Shown here piece after piece: positions 11,449-23,122 of a stretch of 64,000 nucleotides of DNA. The notes under the pieces are model-generated. The model saw only the letters and a list, made by a program, of their open reading frames with translations, had not been told where the DNA came from and did no database searches. The first letter of the stretch is position 1. Every line of letters begins with the position of its first letter. The position numbers and the translations under genes were made by a program. The DNA lies in the NCBI GenBank assembly GCA_963969345.1, contig OZ017770.1:10596180-10660179 (forward strand). Direction: 5' to 3'. This stretch comes from Turbatrix aceti (Eukaryota; Nematoda; Chromadorea; Rhabditida; Panagrolaimidae).

Positions 11449-11804
11449 GTCGAACACGCGACCGTTGGAGGTGAAGCTCTTCAAAAACAAGGCGAATGTA
11501 AGTTTTTTTTTGCGCGCTCAAAGTTTGGTTAACGTTTTTATATGATTTTAAGATGGACATGAATACAACATCTGGCGAACACGATCAGGAGCTGACGGTT
11601 GATCCGTCCGAAATAGAGGAAGTTGTTTACCCACTGGATTCCGGCGAATTCAACGGTGTCAACCACCTTGGCATCCACTTCAAATCAAGGGGCACATTTG
11701 TTCGTGTGTGCTTCGTCGCCCTCTACGGAGAGAACGTGGTCGACGTCAACGACAGCCCTCGCGGAACTCGACGTTCTGATCGAAAGCGTCATCAGCGTGC
11801 ATAA
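11449..11804 (+). pseudogene. PITH-domain gene fragment fused to the DIRS-like RT
   Basis: Two exons (11449-11497 and 11553-11804, 55-bp intron, phase 0) read TRPLEVKLFKNKAN then MDMNTTSGEHDQELTVD, VVYPLDSGEFNGVNHLGIHF and VRVCFVALYGE. This follows the second half of the PITH domain (PITHD1/TXNL1 family): PSEMRLYKN, then an acidic linker, a VNHLSIH-type strand and a final YIGLRGE-type strand. The first half of the domain is missing and the frame ends soon after the last strand. The exon is in frame with the upstream RT, so the unspliced reading frame is a chimera. I infer a gene fragment left next to, or carried by, the retroelement; a functional product is unlikely. Confidence 0.55.
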
Positions 11805-12002
11805 CTGGACATGAACCTGTCTGGAGTATCGTATGTCCCCTTTTCTGAGCTCTAATGGCTGCGTTATTGTATTTATGCTTTTTGCCGGAATGCAAAAAAA
11901 TGATCGTTTAGCCCGCCGAATACATATAAGCATATTGCACGCAAAAAAAAACTCTACGTCAGCGAACAAAATTTTTATTCCAGAAAATTTTTATTTCCAT
12001 CA

Positions 12003-12316
12003 TCAAAATATTAGATGAATATGTTTTTTTTCGGATGTTAGCGGAGTTTCCATCAGATAATCTGAACCATTGTTTTCGTAGTCTCGTACTCTGTCGTTGT
12101 CGAAAAAGAAGTTCAGAGTAGTTCCGCCGATGTTTACAGGATCGTCATATTCGAGCGCGGGCATTAGTTGATCATAGTTGACCGCTACGATACGAATCTG
12201 ATAGTCCACCGTGTTCAGGATGCATTGAAAAAACGTTGGATTGTGACTGAGGTAACCAGATTTTTGATTAGTGATGTTAACGATAGCGTATTCCTGGTTA
12301 GACTCGCCGAACGTCA
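12003..12316 (-). CDS. Terminal exon of an unknown protein family
   Basis: A minus-strand exon starting after ttttag (12317-12318) encodes about 103 residues: TFGESNQEYAIVNI, SHNPTFFQCILNTVDYQIR, VAVNYDQLMPALEYDDP, then an Asn/Asp-rich tail to the stop at 12003. Upstream (12370-12372) a good donor (gtaagt) gives a short intron, but I could not find a convincing first exon in phase, so the gene may itself be incomplete. A broken paralog lies at 2770-3150 and a relic near 9054-9125. No known domain is recognised. Sharing of a splice position with the 2.8-kb copy argues that this was once a real gene family. Confidence 0.4.
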
Positions 12317-12680
12317 CTAAAAATTAACATAAACGTCATAAAAACAACATTGTGAATAAAAAACGAACTTACGTTGTGGGATTTAGGACAAACATGCGCG
12401 TGTTTTTTTTACCATCGACGCAAAATAAGGTGAAGACGCATGCTGTGCATGTGAAAAACGGCAAAAACTCTCACAAAGCTTTGCGTTCATTTGCAGAGAT
12501 TTCGGAGCGAAAAAATCATGCACGATTTTTTGATGCTGCTTTTTGGTATTTTTTTCCCCAGGGATATTATAATGAGAGATAAAATTATTTTATTCATTAC
12601 AATACATTTTATATCCACCGATAGATTGAATGCTCATGAATTTCTTTTGCACAGTATCCGTGTGGTTTTATGGTTTATAG

Positions 12681-15600
12681 TCAACCCGTATTCATAGATT
12701 TGGCGTTAAGAGTTTCGATGCTGCTATGTTCTTCGTTTTTTTCTAAATCGGCAAAATCCGTATCATTTGAATATCCGCGTGAATGTCGGTTATGATTATG
12801 AGGCTGTTTAACGTTAGTGAAATTTCCGGTGGGTTGTTCATCGCGTTCCTTGAAGGCACTCTGACGCTTGGCAATGCTAACGGCTCTCGCGAGAACAAAG
12901 CTATCCCTAAGCTGGACGGCATTTCTGGCAGCGTTGATTGTCCTCGCCGAGTGTGAGACGTATCCATTGTTATCCAAACGACAGCGGAGGGAGTCAATGG
13001 TTTTTACATTCTTGGTCTTTGCCACGGGTGATGTTGGACCGTTTGACGTGATGGTTGTCACTACGTTTCCATTCGTTGGAAATGCTAAAAAAAATACATA
13101 TTTTTTTATCTTGGAAAAAATTAGGGGGTCATACCTTGATTTCCCGAACTCTGCTTTTCCCACTGACTTTTAAGCCGTGAAACAGTGGTCATTTGGTCAA
13201 GGAGCATCTCGTTGTCTGTATCTGTATCAATATCAGAGAGTGAAGATTTTGGCTTCTCATGACCATCGATGTAAAAGTCACGCTGATCGTCGGGCAGTGC
13301 AAAAGGCTCCAGCCGAAGCACAATTGTCGAAAATTCCGGTCGAAGCTCTGGATTTGCATTCCAACAATCCCTTATGATATCTATGATATGTTGAGGAAAT
13401 TGTCCCGTTTGTGCCTCCGGCAACTTGGGTCGCGCTTTCTTGTACGCCATCTCCGCAGCTGCGGCAGCGGGTTTGAGGTTAGCAAAAGGAAGCTCGGCTG
13501 TGTGAATTTCCCAAATGACCAATGAGAAGCTGTAGACGTCAACTTTCTGATCATAGCGGCAGCACTGCGTAAATACCTCCGGAGCCATCCATCTCAGATT
13601 TCCCGGTTGCTTTGTCATGTTGTCTTTTTCAGGACAGGTCATAAATCTGGACTCTCCAAAATCGGCTATGACGGCTCGTCCGTTGGTGTGGAGGAGGATG
13701 TTATGGCTGTTCAGGTCGCGATGAATTACTGGGTCTTGCGAGAGTTCGTGGAGGTATCTCATGCCTTTGGCGACGTCATAGCTGATACACAACTTAAATT
13801 TCATTTCAAAGACCCGTCGTTCAACGTGAAGCAAGGAATATAGCGATCCTGCTGCTATGAATTCTGTCACAATGGCAAATTGACTTGGATCATCGAGGCA
13901 CGCTCCAAAGAAGGCCACAACGTTGGGATGCTTGAGTCGACCGAGGATGGACACCTCCCGGCAGAACATGTCAACTTCGGTCTTTGTGCTAAAATCCATG
14001 GGCCTATATCGCTTGACAGCAACGGTCCTGCCTCGGTAGCTGCCTTCGTAGACCTTGCCGAAGGACCCCCGACCTATGACGTTGTGCAATCTGATATCGC
14101 TTAACGATAGGTGGTAATTGCTTGGAAGCCGGGATCTTAAAATCAGAATATCGGCTTTTTCTTTTGTCATTGATCTAAGTTTGCCTATCGGACTGGGCAG
14201 GGGAGTGTAGCTGCTATCGCCCGAGCTAAAAGGTGACTCATTTGAAAATAAATATAAATACATAGGTAAAGGTATGACTCACCTGTACTCGGAACAAACG
14301 TCAGAGTCCATTCTCTTGTTGGCGTAATACTTCAAGAGGGCAACGATCTGGTCATGTCCTTTTTCATATGCCCATAAAATGGGTGTCTGCTCGTCGGTGA
14401 AAGAATGACTAGAAGACATTGACGAATCTCCAAGTGACCCCCCAGAATCCAGTCGGGTCAAAGCAAACATCTTGGAAGTCACATTGGCTTGGCCGTTTTC
14501 GAGCGGCAAGGTTCCGTGAGTCAAGTGATTTTCAACAGCCCTGGCGGTCAGGGACTGGTCTGCTCCGTGGTCTAGCAGGTACTGGACTACACCGACATGG
14601 CCGTGGTAGCACGCGCTGTGCAAGGCTGTATGCCCATCCCTGCCTTGGTAATTGGGGTTGGCACCTGGCTGTCGAAGAAGGAAACTGATCAACTCAATAT
14701 TTTTTCCTGAAGTCGCAGCAGCGAGAAGAGGGGTTTCAGAAAACACATTTTCCTAAAAATACACTTGCTTTGGAAGAAAATTTTTTTTTGCACATACAAC
14801 ATTGATGATCGAGCACCCTGCAGCCAAGTAAATTTGCTTGGCAGCATCAAGTCTTCCCATGTAGCAGGCGGTGTGAAGCGGTGTGTCACCATAAATGTTG
14901 GCCTGCATGACGAGTTGTTTTGCATTGCATTCCGATTTTTTGAGCAAGTGATTAATAATCGTGGAATGGCCCATCTTTGCAGCAAAGTGTAGCGCTGTAT
15001 TGCCTTCATCGTCCGTCAACAGTGCTAAAAAAATATTTCATTTCAACAGTTTTGTAGATAAAAAATATTTTTTTTGTTGTACATACGATCGGCTCCTGCT
15101 TGAAGCAAAATGTCAACAATTGAAAACTGCGTTTTACTAGCGGCAATGTGCAGCGGTCTGTCATTGACTGCTCCGCTGCAATTTGGATCAGCACCTGTGT
15201 TTAGCAGAGCAACGACGGTCTGAAATGACACGAAGCAATCAATATGGCTTAAGATTAAAAGAAATAAAGCTGGCTTACACTTTCATTTCCAAAATAAGTC
15301 GCACAATGAAGTGCAGAAAAGCTAGCAAAATCAATTGTCCCAAGACTAGCACCCGCAGCGGTTAATTCGTTGATGATGTCCGCATTACTACACATGGCTG
15401 CGAGGTGAAGGGGAGGGGGGATGGTGAGAAGGAAGGTATTTGGATCCGCGCCGAGAGAAAGAAGCGTCTTGACGACATCTTTGTCGTTCTAAACACTTTT
15501 TTATGGGTTAGCCGATTTGAAAAAAATAAATTGCCTTATAAATTGCAAGATGTAACGCTGCAAATCCGCTTTTTGTAGTCGCATGCAACAATGATTGCTT

Positions 15601-16181
15601 TTTGTTCTCGTTTTCACACTGGTTGATCAGCAATTCTATTTTTTTGCATTGCTACAATGTAATAGATTTTTTAAATGTGTTTCTGTTATTGCAAAAAAAT
15701 TATTTTTCACACATACCTCCTCGCTAGTGCTCAGTCCAATGCAAATCAAGTGAAGCATCGAAAGTTCTTTGGGTAAAATTCTCTCATCGATTGATACATC
15801 CGGTTCACTGAGCTGGATATCAAGAGTCTCGGAACTTTGGCCGCTGTATGAAAAAAAAATTAATAAGTCACAAAAAAGTTTAAAACAACTTATTACAAGC
15901 ATGCTAGCTGGAGAAGGTTCAAATTGTCGACCTTCACCTTGCTTTCGTCGTTCAAACGCGATCGGATAACGGCATAGCTTTCACTTATACGTTTTTTTAT
16001 CTCGTCTAAAATTTTTTTATTAGCACAAAAAAATTATTGAAGAAATGTTATTTTAAAAAGTGCGCGTGTGAACATTACACCTTTTCTTTAAACACGACAA
16101 AAAGAGCACAAAGATGTGTTCAGGCAAATAAAGGAACTCACCGGCGCATGCTAAAGCTGGTCTTGATTTGTAGTTTCCCAT
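12681..16181 (-). CDS. TNNI3K-like ankyrin-repeat protein kinase
   Basis: Ten minus-strand exons (16181-16142, 16005-15897, 15843-15717, 15651-15535, 15488-15279, 15219-15087, 15024-14798, 14752-14283, 14225-13135, 13084-12681) give 975 residues. The start MGNYKSRP matches the start of vertebrate TNNI3K and offers a possible N-myristoylation glycine. A coiled-coil-like stretch and about ten ankyrin repeats fill residues ~80-470 ([59 protein letters not shown]). The tyrosine-kinase-like domain has G-loop GRGSFGKVY (529-537), Lys549, HRD 646-648, DFG 666-668 and APE 692-694; [14 protein letters not shown] is a family hallmark. The C-terminal tail is Ser/Thr-rich and keeps the family's GYVS motif. 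Vertebrate TNNI3K (about 835 residues) is cardiac and binds troponin I; the role in an invertebrate is not known, most likely in muscle. The intron at 15489-15534 starts with GC instead of GT. Confidence 0.93.
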
Positions 16182-17530
16182 CAATGTAAAATGCTTACAT
16201 ACCCGACCTAAACAAAAAAAAACACTCTTGATTAATCAAGAAAAAATCAGAAACAAGGCATCAATCGATACAAAAATCATGGATGATTTACAAAAATTAA
16301 ATGAATGATAAATACTCGTTAAAAGACAGATTGTTTGTTAGCATACAATCTATTGAAGAGCACGGAGAAGAAATATTCGCCTCGTTTCTGACCGCATTAC
16401 TCTTCGCTTCCCCCCACCCTCTCTACTCTCACACTTTGTGTTCACCTCCCGGTGAGTATTCTTTTTTTCGCGATCTTTCTTGCCTTGTTCTTTCTTGCTT
16501 CTTCTTTCTTCCACCCTGCTAGCCAGCCGGCTAGTTAGTTGCAGCGGCAGCCTGGCAGCAGCAGCAGTGACGGACAAAGCATAGTCATCTCATCCACACT
16601 CCTGCCTGGTAGTATTATATACATATCTAACATATCTAATGTTAATCAGTGATTTTTTTGATAGAGCCACTCGCTCATCAGAGGCTTTGCTTCTTTTTTA
16701 TTTTTTTGTTATCCTTTTTTCTAAAATTTTTTTGAATATTTATCTGTTGCACTGGAACAAATGCGATTTATTAAAAAAAAGTTGAATTGTTTTAAAGCGC
16801 ACTTGAAAAGCCGGGAAACCCCTCAAATTTAAAAAAAAACACAGCAAATGTTCGCATTTTCAATTGGTCGATTTTTTGACGTGCGAGAAAAAAAAATTAC
16901 CGGCCACAAACAAAATTTACTATGACTTGAAGTAAGTTGTCGCATATTGCCTTTGACTGAGGCGACGAGTGAGGCTGACTGACTGATTGACGAGGCAAAT
17001 TAAAGAACGGCAATGCAATGAATGCACAAAAAAACAAACTTCGGTACTGGATTACAACACCTATCATGTGTCATCAAAAAAAATTGTTTAATAGATTAAA
17101 AAAAAATACTGTTTGTAAAAAAATTTAAAAAAAAAGAAAAAAAATCCGTTTTTTTAGCTGCTTCAAAATTTTTTAAAATTAAATTACCCTTAAAAATAGG
17201 TTTTGTCTGTTTTGCGACCATTGTTTTGTAATTTACAAGCGATGTACATAAAATCGACTTTAACCCTTGTCTCTAAATGTCCAAAGTATATTTATGCATA
17301 TTGTGTTTGACATTTGTTTGAGAAATTAATCACAAACGACAGCCATTGCTTTGTGGCAACCAGCAAAAGGCATTTGTCAACTTTTATAAAGGAGGCGGAA
17401 TATCTCCTCGAAGCAAACAGGCGCGGGTTTAGCCAAATCGCTTTGTTACCTATTGCAGAGTTCTTTTTGAATTTTTATGCACAAACTTGTGCTTTTTATT
17501 CTTTGCTCAATAATTTTTTTTGCTTTTTAG
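16182..17530. other. Divergent intergenic region between kinase and aquaporin
   Basis: This holds the 5' ends of two divergent genes. On the minus strand a good acceptor (tttgtttag) ends about 30 bases upstream of the kinase ATG, compatible with a 5'UTR intron or trans-splicing. On the plus strand a C-rich stretch (16395-16450) ends in a perfect-looking donor (gtgagt, 16452-16457) and could be a noncoding first exon of the aquaporin. No coding sequence is seen; A/T runs dominate from 16.7 kb. Confidence 0.4.
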
Positions 17531-17532
17531 CT

Positions 17533-19080
17533 ATGACTTATCAGGGAATTTATGGAACCTATCCTAAAAATCAGGCGAAATTTACGCTTATGACGACGAG
17601 AAATGACCCTGACTGTCCGGGAATACCGATGGAGACCTTTGAACCTCCGAATGAGCAGTATATGCAAAATAATCAAAATGAACTTCAAAGCCAGCTGCTT
17701 TACAGTGACTATGAATCGTATTCGGCCCCCAAACCGTTGCTTGTGGCTTCCAATCATGTGAGTTTTTTTCAGAAATAAAATTTTTTTAAATTACTAATTT
17801 TTATTTTTTGAAATAAAAAAAATTAAAATATATTTTCTTAATAACTTTAATTTCTTAAAATTAAACAAAATTATAATTTTTTTAATAAATTTTCAAATAG
17901 AATTTTTAGAAATTTTTTTTGATTATAGTCAAATTAACTTGTAGCACAACAATCTAATTTTTTCAGGCAATAAAAATAAGCCTTGCAATAAAATGCAAAT
18001 AAATATGATATTTTATAAATATGTATCCCAGGCATTTGGACGACAAATTTTATATTGCACGTTAAATATAGTTAAATAGCCTCAATTAAACATTTTTAAA
18101 ATGCAGAATTCGATTATTGTATATTTTTTTACTTTTCAGAAACCAAAAGAAATTCATTGGAAAAATATTTTTGAAAATATTACCCGTCCTTGTGTGGCTG
18201 AACTATTTTCCGTTACATTGTCTATTTTTATTTATTTACACACTGAATCTCAACTTCTGCAACGACATGTTACTTTTTTACAGAAAATTATTATGCTTTC
18301 TGTCGTTGATTCCATCGTTTATACCGTTTTCTTCTCAGCTTTTCAAACGTAATTTTTTATTAAATTTAATTTTTTTGACACTGAATAATTTTTCACTCAT
18401 TAATTTTTTTAAGTGTCCACATCAATCCAGCCATCACAATTGCCCAGTTATTTACCATAACCACCAAATGGTATCTGTGCTTCCTGTTTTTGATCATGCA
18501 ATTTTTTGGCGTTATTTTGGGATCTACAGGATTTTATGTGAGCTCCTCAAAAAATTTACAATCGCACTAAAAAAAATTTTAGTTGGCGTCAAATCATTTT
18601 TTGCCAAGCAAGCCGACCGTGATACAAGATTTGACACAGGACTGGACAGTTGGTGCGTACTCCATGGTCGTCTGCCAAGTCATCGGAACAACCATGGTTG
18701 TCATGTCCAACTTGCTTGTGATCAAAAACTGCCGGCTTTCAAAAATTTACTGGCGCAGAATGAGCCGTAGTCCCATAGCCCTCGCCGGAGCAGTCGGACT
18801 GGCATCGCTGCTCAGCCTATTTCACTCTAATATCTCGTGGAACCCTCTCCACGTCTTGGTCCTTGAAATACTACAATTTTTTCACCGACACACAATTCAG
18901 TTTTCACTCACTGATTACATATTTTTTCTTGGATCAACCATTGGAGCACTTTTTGGATCCATAACTTTTAAGTAAGTTAAATAATTTATTGCTTGAGAAA
19001 AAAAGAACAACTTTTTATGGTTCAGGTTGCTTTTTGCATCGTCGCTGGAAAACCAACAAGTCACGCTGATTACCAATTAG
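17533..19080 (+). CDS. Aquaporin-like channel with altered second NPA box
   Basis: Five exons (17533-17757, 18140-18348, 18414-18537, 18583-18971, 19026-19080) give 333 residues. A hydrophilic N-terminal region of about 75 residues is followed by RPCVAELFSVTLSIFIYL, a first helix of the MIP fold. HINPAITIAQLFT carries the first NPA box (149-151). Then come QVIGTTMVVMSNLL and SISWNPL-type sequence in which the second box is NPL (273-275, read within NISWNPLHVLVLEI). A last helix precedes the tail (FLGSTIGALFGSITFK). Six membrane segments and the NPA spacing fit the aquaporin superfamily. The changed second box and long N-terminus suggest a divergent subfamily with uncertain permeability. A splice acceptor (ctttttag) ends only two bases before the ATG, so the mRNA either has a leader intron or is trans-spliced. 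It is convergent with the next gene, about 100 bp apart. Confidence 0.75.
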
Positions 19081-19185
19081 CGAAACCACAAGGCAAAGCG
19101 ACTAAAAAAATGGTGTTACAATTTTTTTATTTCGAGTACAAAAACCTAGCTGAAACCCGTAAATAAACAGCTAATTAAGTATACA

Positions 19186-19698
19186 TTAGTTTGCTGCCTT
19201 GAGGAGCAAGGGCGTGACTAAAAGTGTGAAGACTAAAACTAGGATGGATAGAGGGGTGTTTTTTTCTCCTCCATTGCAATAATCATGGTTACGGCAGTAG
19301 CAGATAGCCTTGGAAGCATTTGGCGGCTGGTAGAAAGCTTCACACTGAGATTGGATATCGGTATCAAGGGGTGGCGTCGGGGAATGAGAATTTTGAATCG
19401 GTGAATTTGTAATGCACGAAAACGATACATTAGCACCGATTAGTTCCTGAATGCACCAATCACCTTAAAAATTTTTTTATGTATGTTGCATCATTTGTTC
19501 AAGAAAAAAAAGTTATCTACCTTTGCAGAGCTTTGCAGAAGGACAGTAAATTGGAGACGCGATGAATTGATCAGTAATGATCATGTCGGGAAAGACACTT
19601 GTATGGTTATACCAACATTCGTGACAAGTGATTGTTGCATCACAAAATTTAACCTGAATAAAAAATACAAAAATACAAAACGCAACAAACTTCTTCAT
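19186..19698 (-). CDS. Small Ly6/uPAR-like GPI-anchored protein
   Basis: Two exons (19698-19521 and 19463-19186, 57-bp intron) give 151 residues. The protein opens with a signal peptide (MKKFVAFCIFVFFIQV), then TCHECWYNHT, IYCPSAKLCKGDWC, SFSC, QSQCEAFY and AICYCRNHDYCNGG. The spaced cysteines and the final CxCxxxxxCN are the mark of the three-finger (Ly6/uPAR) fold. A hydrophobic C-terminal segment (LSILVLVFTLLVTPLLLK) with almost nothing after it is a GPI-attachment signal. The product is inferred to sit on the outer face of the plasma membrane. Such proteins in nematodes include ODR-2 and related neuronal modulators, but no specific ortholog is claimed. Confidence 0.75.
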
Positions 19699-19699
19699 A

Positions 19700-21140
19700 T
19701 TCAATTTTTTAAACCAAGTGTTGTCTTGAAAAAAATATGACGCTCGCGCAAAATCTTTTACTTTTTGAAAAAAAGGCTTTGTCAACATATGCATGTTAAA
19801 CAATGTATTGTGAGTACCACGGAGAAAGTTAAGTTTCGAAAGGGTAAAAACGTAGCGTAAGTCTGACCCCTCCCAAAAAAACGGGTTCTACCGATCAAGT
19901 CATCAAGAGAAAGACACATTCTGAATTTTTTTGTGCACAATATGCTGGACACACTCTTGAAAGAAAGAGTTTTTTTTACTTGTCTCAAGGTTAGGAATGC
20001 ATCTGTCTTCACGCAGGCAGGTAGAGGCAACCTGGCGCCTTCAAAACCACAAAACCCGGTGACGGATGCCTTGTGCTAGGTTCCCGGCGTTCGTTTATGC
20101 GCGTGTAAACAAGCTCTTGTGTTCACGTGACATAGGCCATTGTGCAAAAAATCCCTTGTCAGAGGAAAGAGAAACTGCATGATCAAAAAACAAAAATTGC
20201 GGAGATCAGTTTGTGATCAGTCAAAATCATATTATCGATATTATACTAATACCTAATAAAAAAGTAAAACTTATTAATTTAATTTTCGTTGTTAATAACA
20301 TATTTACAATATCTTTATTTTTTATTGTTACCCGAAAACACTTTTTTATGAAAATAAATTTTTTTTAATACTCTTATAACGAAAATACATATTTGACACA
20401 CAATGCCAGGCACGAAGATTTGCGCTTTCTTTTTATTCGTGCTTTCTCGTGTGTTTATAACATCGACTTATTTGACGCGGTTTTATCCTGTTATGTTAGC
20501 TTCCGCGAAATCGAGGTTGGTCCAATAATGACGGCTGAGAAGTGCCAGGCCCTTCACTTTCTAAACGCTGTTTTTTGGCACTGATGTACTGTTTTTACCG
20601 ATTGTTTTTATTCTTGGTTTGTCTTGGAAAATATCATTCCTTCGCTTCCTCTATATGCTTCCTACATTAAATTCATACGGCATTTTGACGCTGCTTTTTT
20701 TCAGTTGTTAATCATTAAGCTGCAAGATTTCCGTCTGAAGAAGTCGTAAAAAAATCTCCCGTTGTTTCATCCTCACAAATCTTGGCTTGATCGCTTACTT
20801 TTTGACGTTGCTCATGAGAGGCTCCCAATTGAGGCATGATTAAAATAATATAGTACTGCTTTTGATTAAAGACAGAATGTTTTCTCTAGATCACAAATGA
20901 TAGCGGACATAAAGTTTTTCACCTGACACATTTTGGATTTAAAAAAAATATATACCTATACGTATTTTACGGCCTGTATTTTAATTTTTTTATCAATTTG
21001 TTTCTGATTTTTTATACTTTTAAAAATAGTTTTTTACTTTTATTATTGACTAACTTGTCGGAATTCACGATTTAAAAAAGGACCGTGCTTCTCGCAGAAC
21101 AACTGTAAGACCTCCAAAAATTTTGTTACCTAAATTTTGA
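19700..21140. other. Intergenic, no gene seen
   Basis: I find no splice-supported coding sequence. The open frames at 19782-20030 (minus) and 20393-20584 (plus) have no family resemblance. Confidence 0.5.
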
Positions 21141-21150
21141 CTATTGTAAG

Positions 21151-21472
21151 CAGTGTTCCGCTCTGGCCAAAGTCGACTCTCGACTCTGGCTCAGAGTCGA
21201 GAGTCGTCTTTGACTCCCAGAATCGACTCTTTGACTCCGAGTTAAAATAGGTTCCGAGAAAATGCATAAATAAATGCCTGAGATTGCGTGCTTTCACCGT
21301 TAACGATTATTTTACAAAATAAAAAATTTGACACCAAAAATGGATGTTTTTTTTCAAAAAATTTTTATCAAGGAGTCGACTCCATTTTGTAAAAGTCGAC
21401 CACGACTCTGATTCTCGAATCTGAAAGTCAGAGTCAAAGAGTGAACTCTGAGTCGGAGTCAGCGGAACACTG
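21151..21472. mobile_element. TIR-bearing MITE-like element
   Basis: The ends cagtgttccgct (21151) and agcggaacactg (to 21472) are inverted complements, and the inner sequence is full of GACTC/GAGTC words that pair across the element. A flanking attgt/acaat pair extends the inverted repeat outward, so the true ends and the target-site duplication are not resolved. The CAGTG start resembles hAT-type termini. No transposase is encoded. Confidence 0.6.
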
Positions 21473-21499
21473 CTGACAATGCCTTGGCTTTTTTTAATA

Positions 21500-21860
21500 G
21501 CAACAAGAAAAATTTATAACGTTTTTATAAAAAAAAAATGCGTTTGAAAAACGTTATTATAATAGCGTTGAAAGATGTTTCTCGCAAATAACATTTTTTT
21601 ACTGTTTTGTTATTATTTGTTTTCAGAATTTTACGAGTAACATTTTTAAAACCCTATTTTGTTACTTGAGGTGCGCTGAATAACATTTTGATTTCAGTGT
21701 TTTGTTACTTTTCGTTTTCTGAATTTTGCGAGTAACATTTTTTCATCCTTATTTTATTACTTCAGGTGCGCTGCATAACATTATTTTTTTGCTATTATGT
21801 TACGTTTTGGATTTTAAAAACTGGGCACCAGAAGTAATATAATAGCGTTGAAATGTGTTA
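21500..21860. repeat. Diverged repeats of a TAACATTTT-type unit
   Basis: Words such as cgagtaacattttt, ttacttgaggtgcgctgaataacat and ttacttcaggtgcgctgcataacat recur. The phrase tataatagcgttgaaa occurs near 21557 and 21837. This looks like two diverged tandem units of roughly 100-120 bp, flanked by the two TIR elements. Confidence 0.5.
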
Positions 21861-21868
21861 CTCACGAA

Positions 21869-21943
21869 CAGTGTTCCGTTATGGCCAAAATCGACTCTTG
21901 ACTCTGACTCTGATTCTCAGAGTCAGTAGTCAGCGGAACACTG
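21869..21943. mobile_element. Short relative of the TIR element at 21151
   Basis: It begins cagtgttccgttatggccaa and ends agcggaacactg, matching both ends of the 322-bp element upstream. Only 75 bp long, it retains the GACTC-rich inner arm and is an internally deleted copy. Confidence 0.6.
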
Positions 21944-21945
21944 AC

Positions 21946-23120
21946 TGCGAGTTTTAAAAAATTTTTTTTTATGACAAATGAGCGCTGCGAATATCGGATC
22001 AAATGTTCTTTAGATAATGCCCAAACATGACTACCCGGCGGTTTTCACACCGCTTTCCTACTTGATTCCTGCATCTTCTGTGACATGATTTTTTGGTTTT
22101 GGGGTACCCAAATTAACACAAAAATTTTATACCAAAATTCGATTTTTTTGTAAAAAAATTGATAAATTTGCGCAGTTGTGCATAACAAAATCTGATTTAG
22201 GATAATTTATCCGTATTGGTGCCTCAAATCAATCCGGGGATGTTTTAAGAAAAAAAAATTTTGGTGTGGAACGTCATATTGTTGTTTTTTTGCTTAACGC
22301 GTTATTCAAATTGAACAAATTTTAGTATTGCTTTTGGCCTTCATGAACCTTATGTTTACAACTTGTGACCGTATGGGCTACTCTTCTGTCTCCCAATTTT
22401 TAACTACTCATAAGACCGGTTGGTTGGTTGGTTGAGATGCCTAAATATTTCTTATTCCAAAAATATTTTTTTATGTTTATCTATCATTTATAATTTTTTT
22501 ACGGCTGAGTAATCTTATTTATTAATTTATCAATATTTCTTAATTTATGTTCTCTTGTTGTTTGACGTTTTTTTGTAATTGACGTTTCTCGCTGTGAACT
22601 GGTTTGCTTTCTGCGTAAATTAAATAATCCAGAAACGATCCAGGTTTTGGAGTGAAACGTTATAAATATATACATACTGGTCTTTTGTCTTATTTTTATT
22701 TTTGCAATTTTGTTTTGATGAATTATCATATTTATTTAATAATCCTTCATGATTTTACACTGCACGCACACTTTTTGCACGATAAAGCTGTAATCAACTG
22801 TCAAAATCTGCTCACAGCAAAATTTATACGACTTCAATATTTTGAACAACTTTTTATCGAAGCACCCTGTTTTTCCATATTTTTCGTAAAACTGTGCCAA
22901 ATTGATTTTTATTTATTAAAAAAATCACATACATAGAGTAAAAAATCAAACACAAAAACACGGACTCGGGCGACAAGTCCCTAACGACAGTAAATAATGA
23001 AAAATATCTTGGTTACTGACAGGCACCTTTTCTTAAAGAACTTCACTTTGCAAAAGTGTTGAACAAGGCAGAAAAAACGTTTAAAAAAATTAATAGAAAG
23101 TTTAAATTTACATTGAACAT
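21946..23120. other. AT-rich intergenic, no gene seen
   Basis: No coding sequence is supported. A short GGTT tandem repeat lies near 22418-22433. Confidence 0.5.
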
Positions 23121-23122
23121 AC

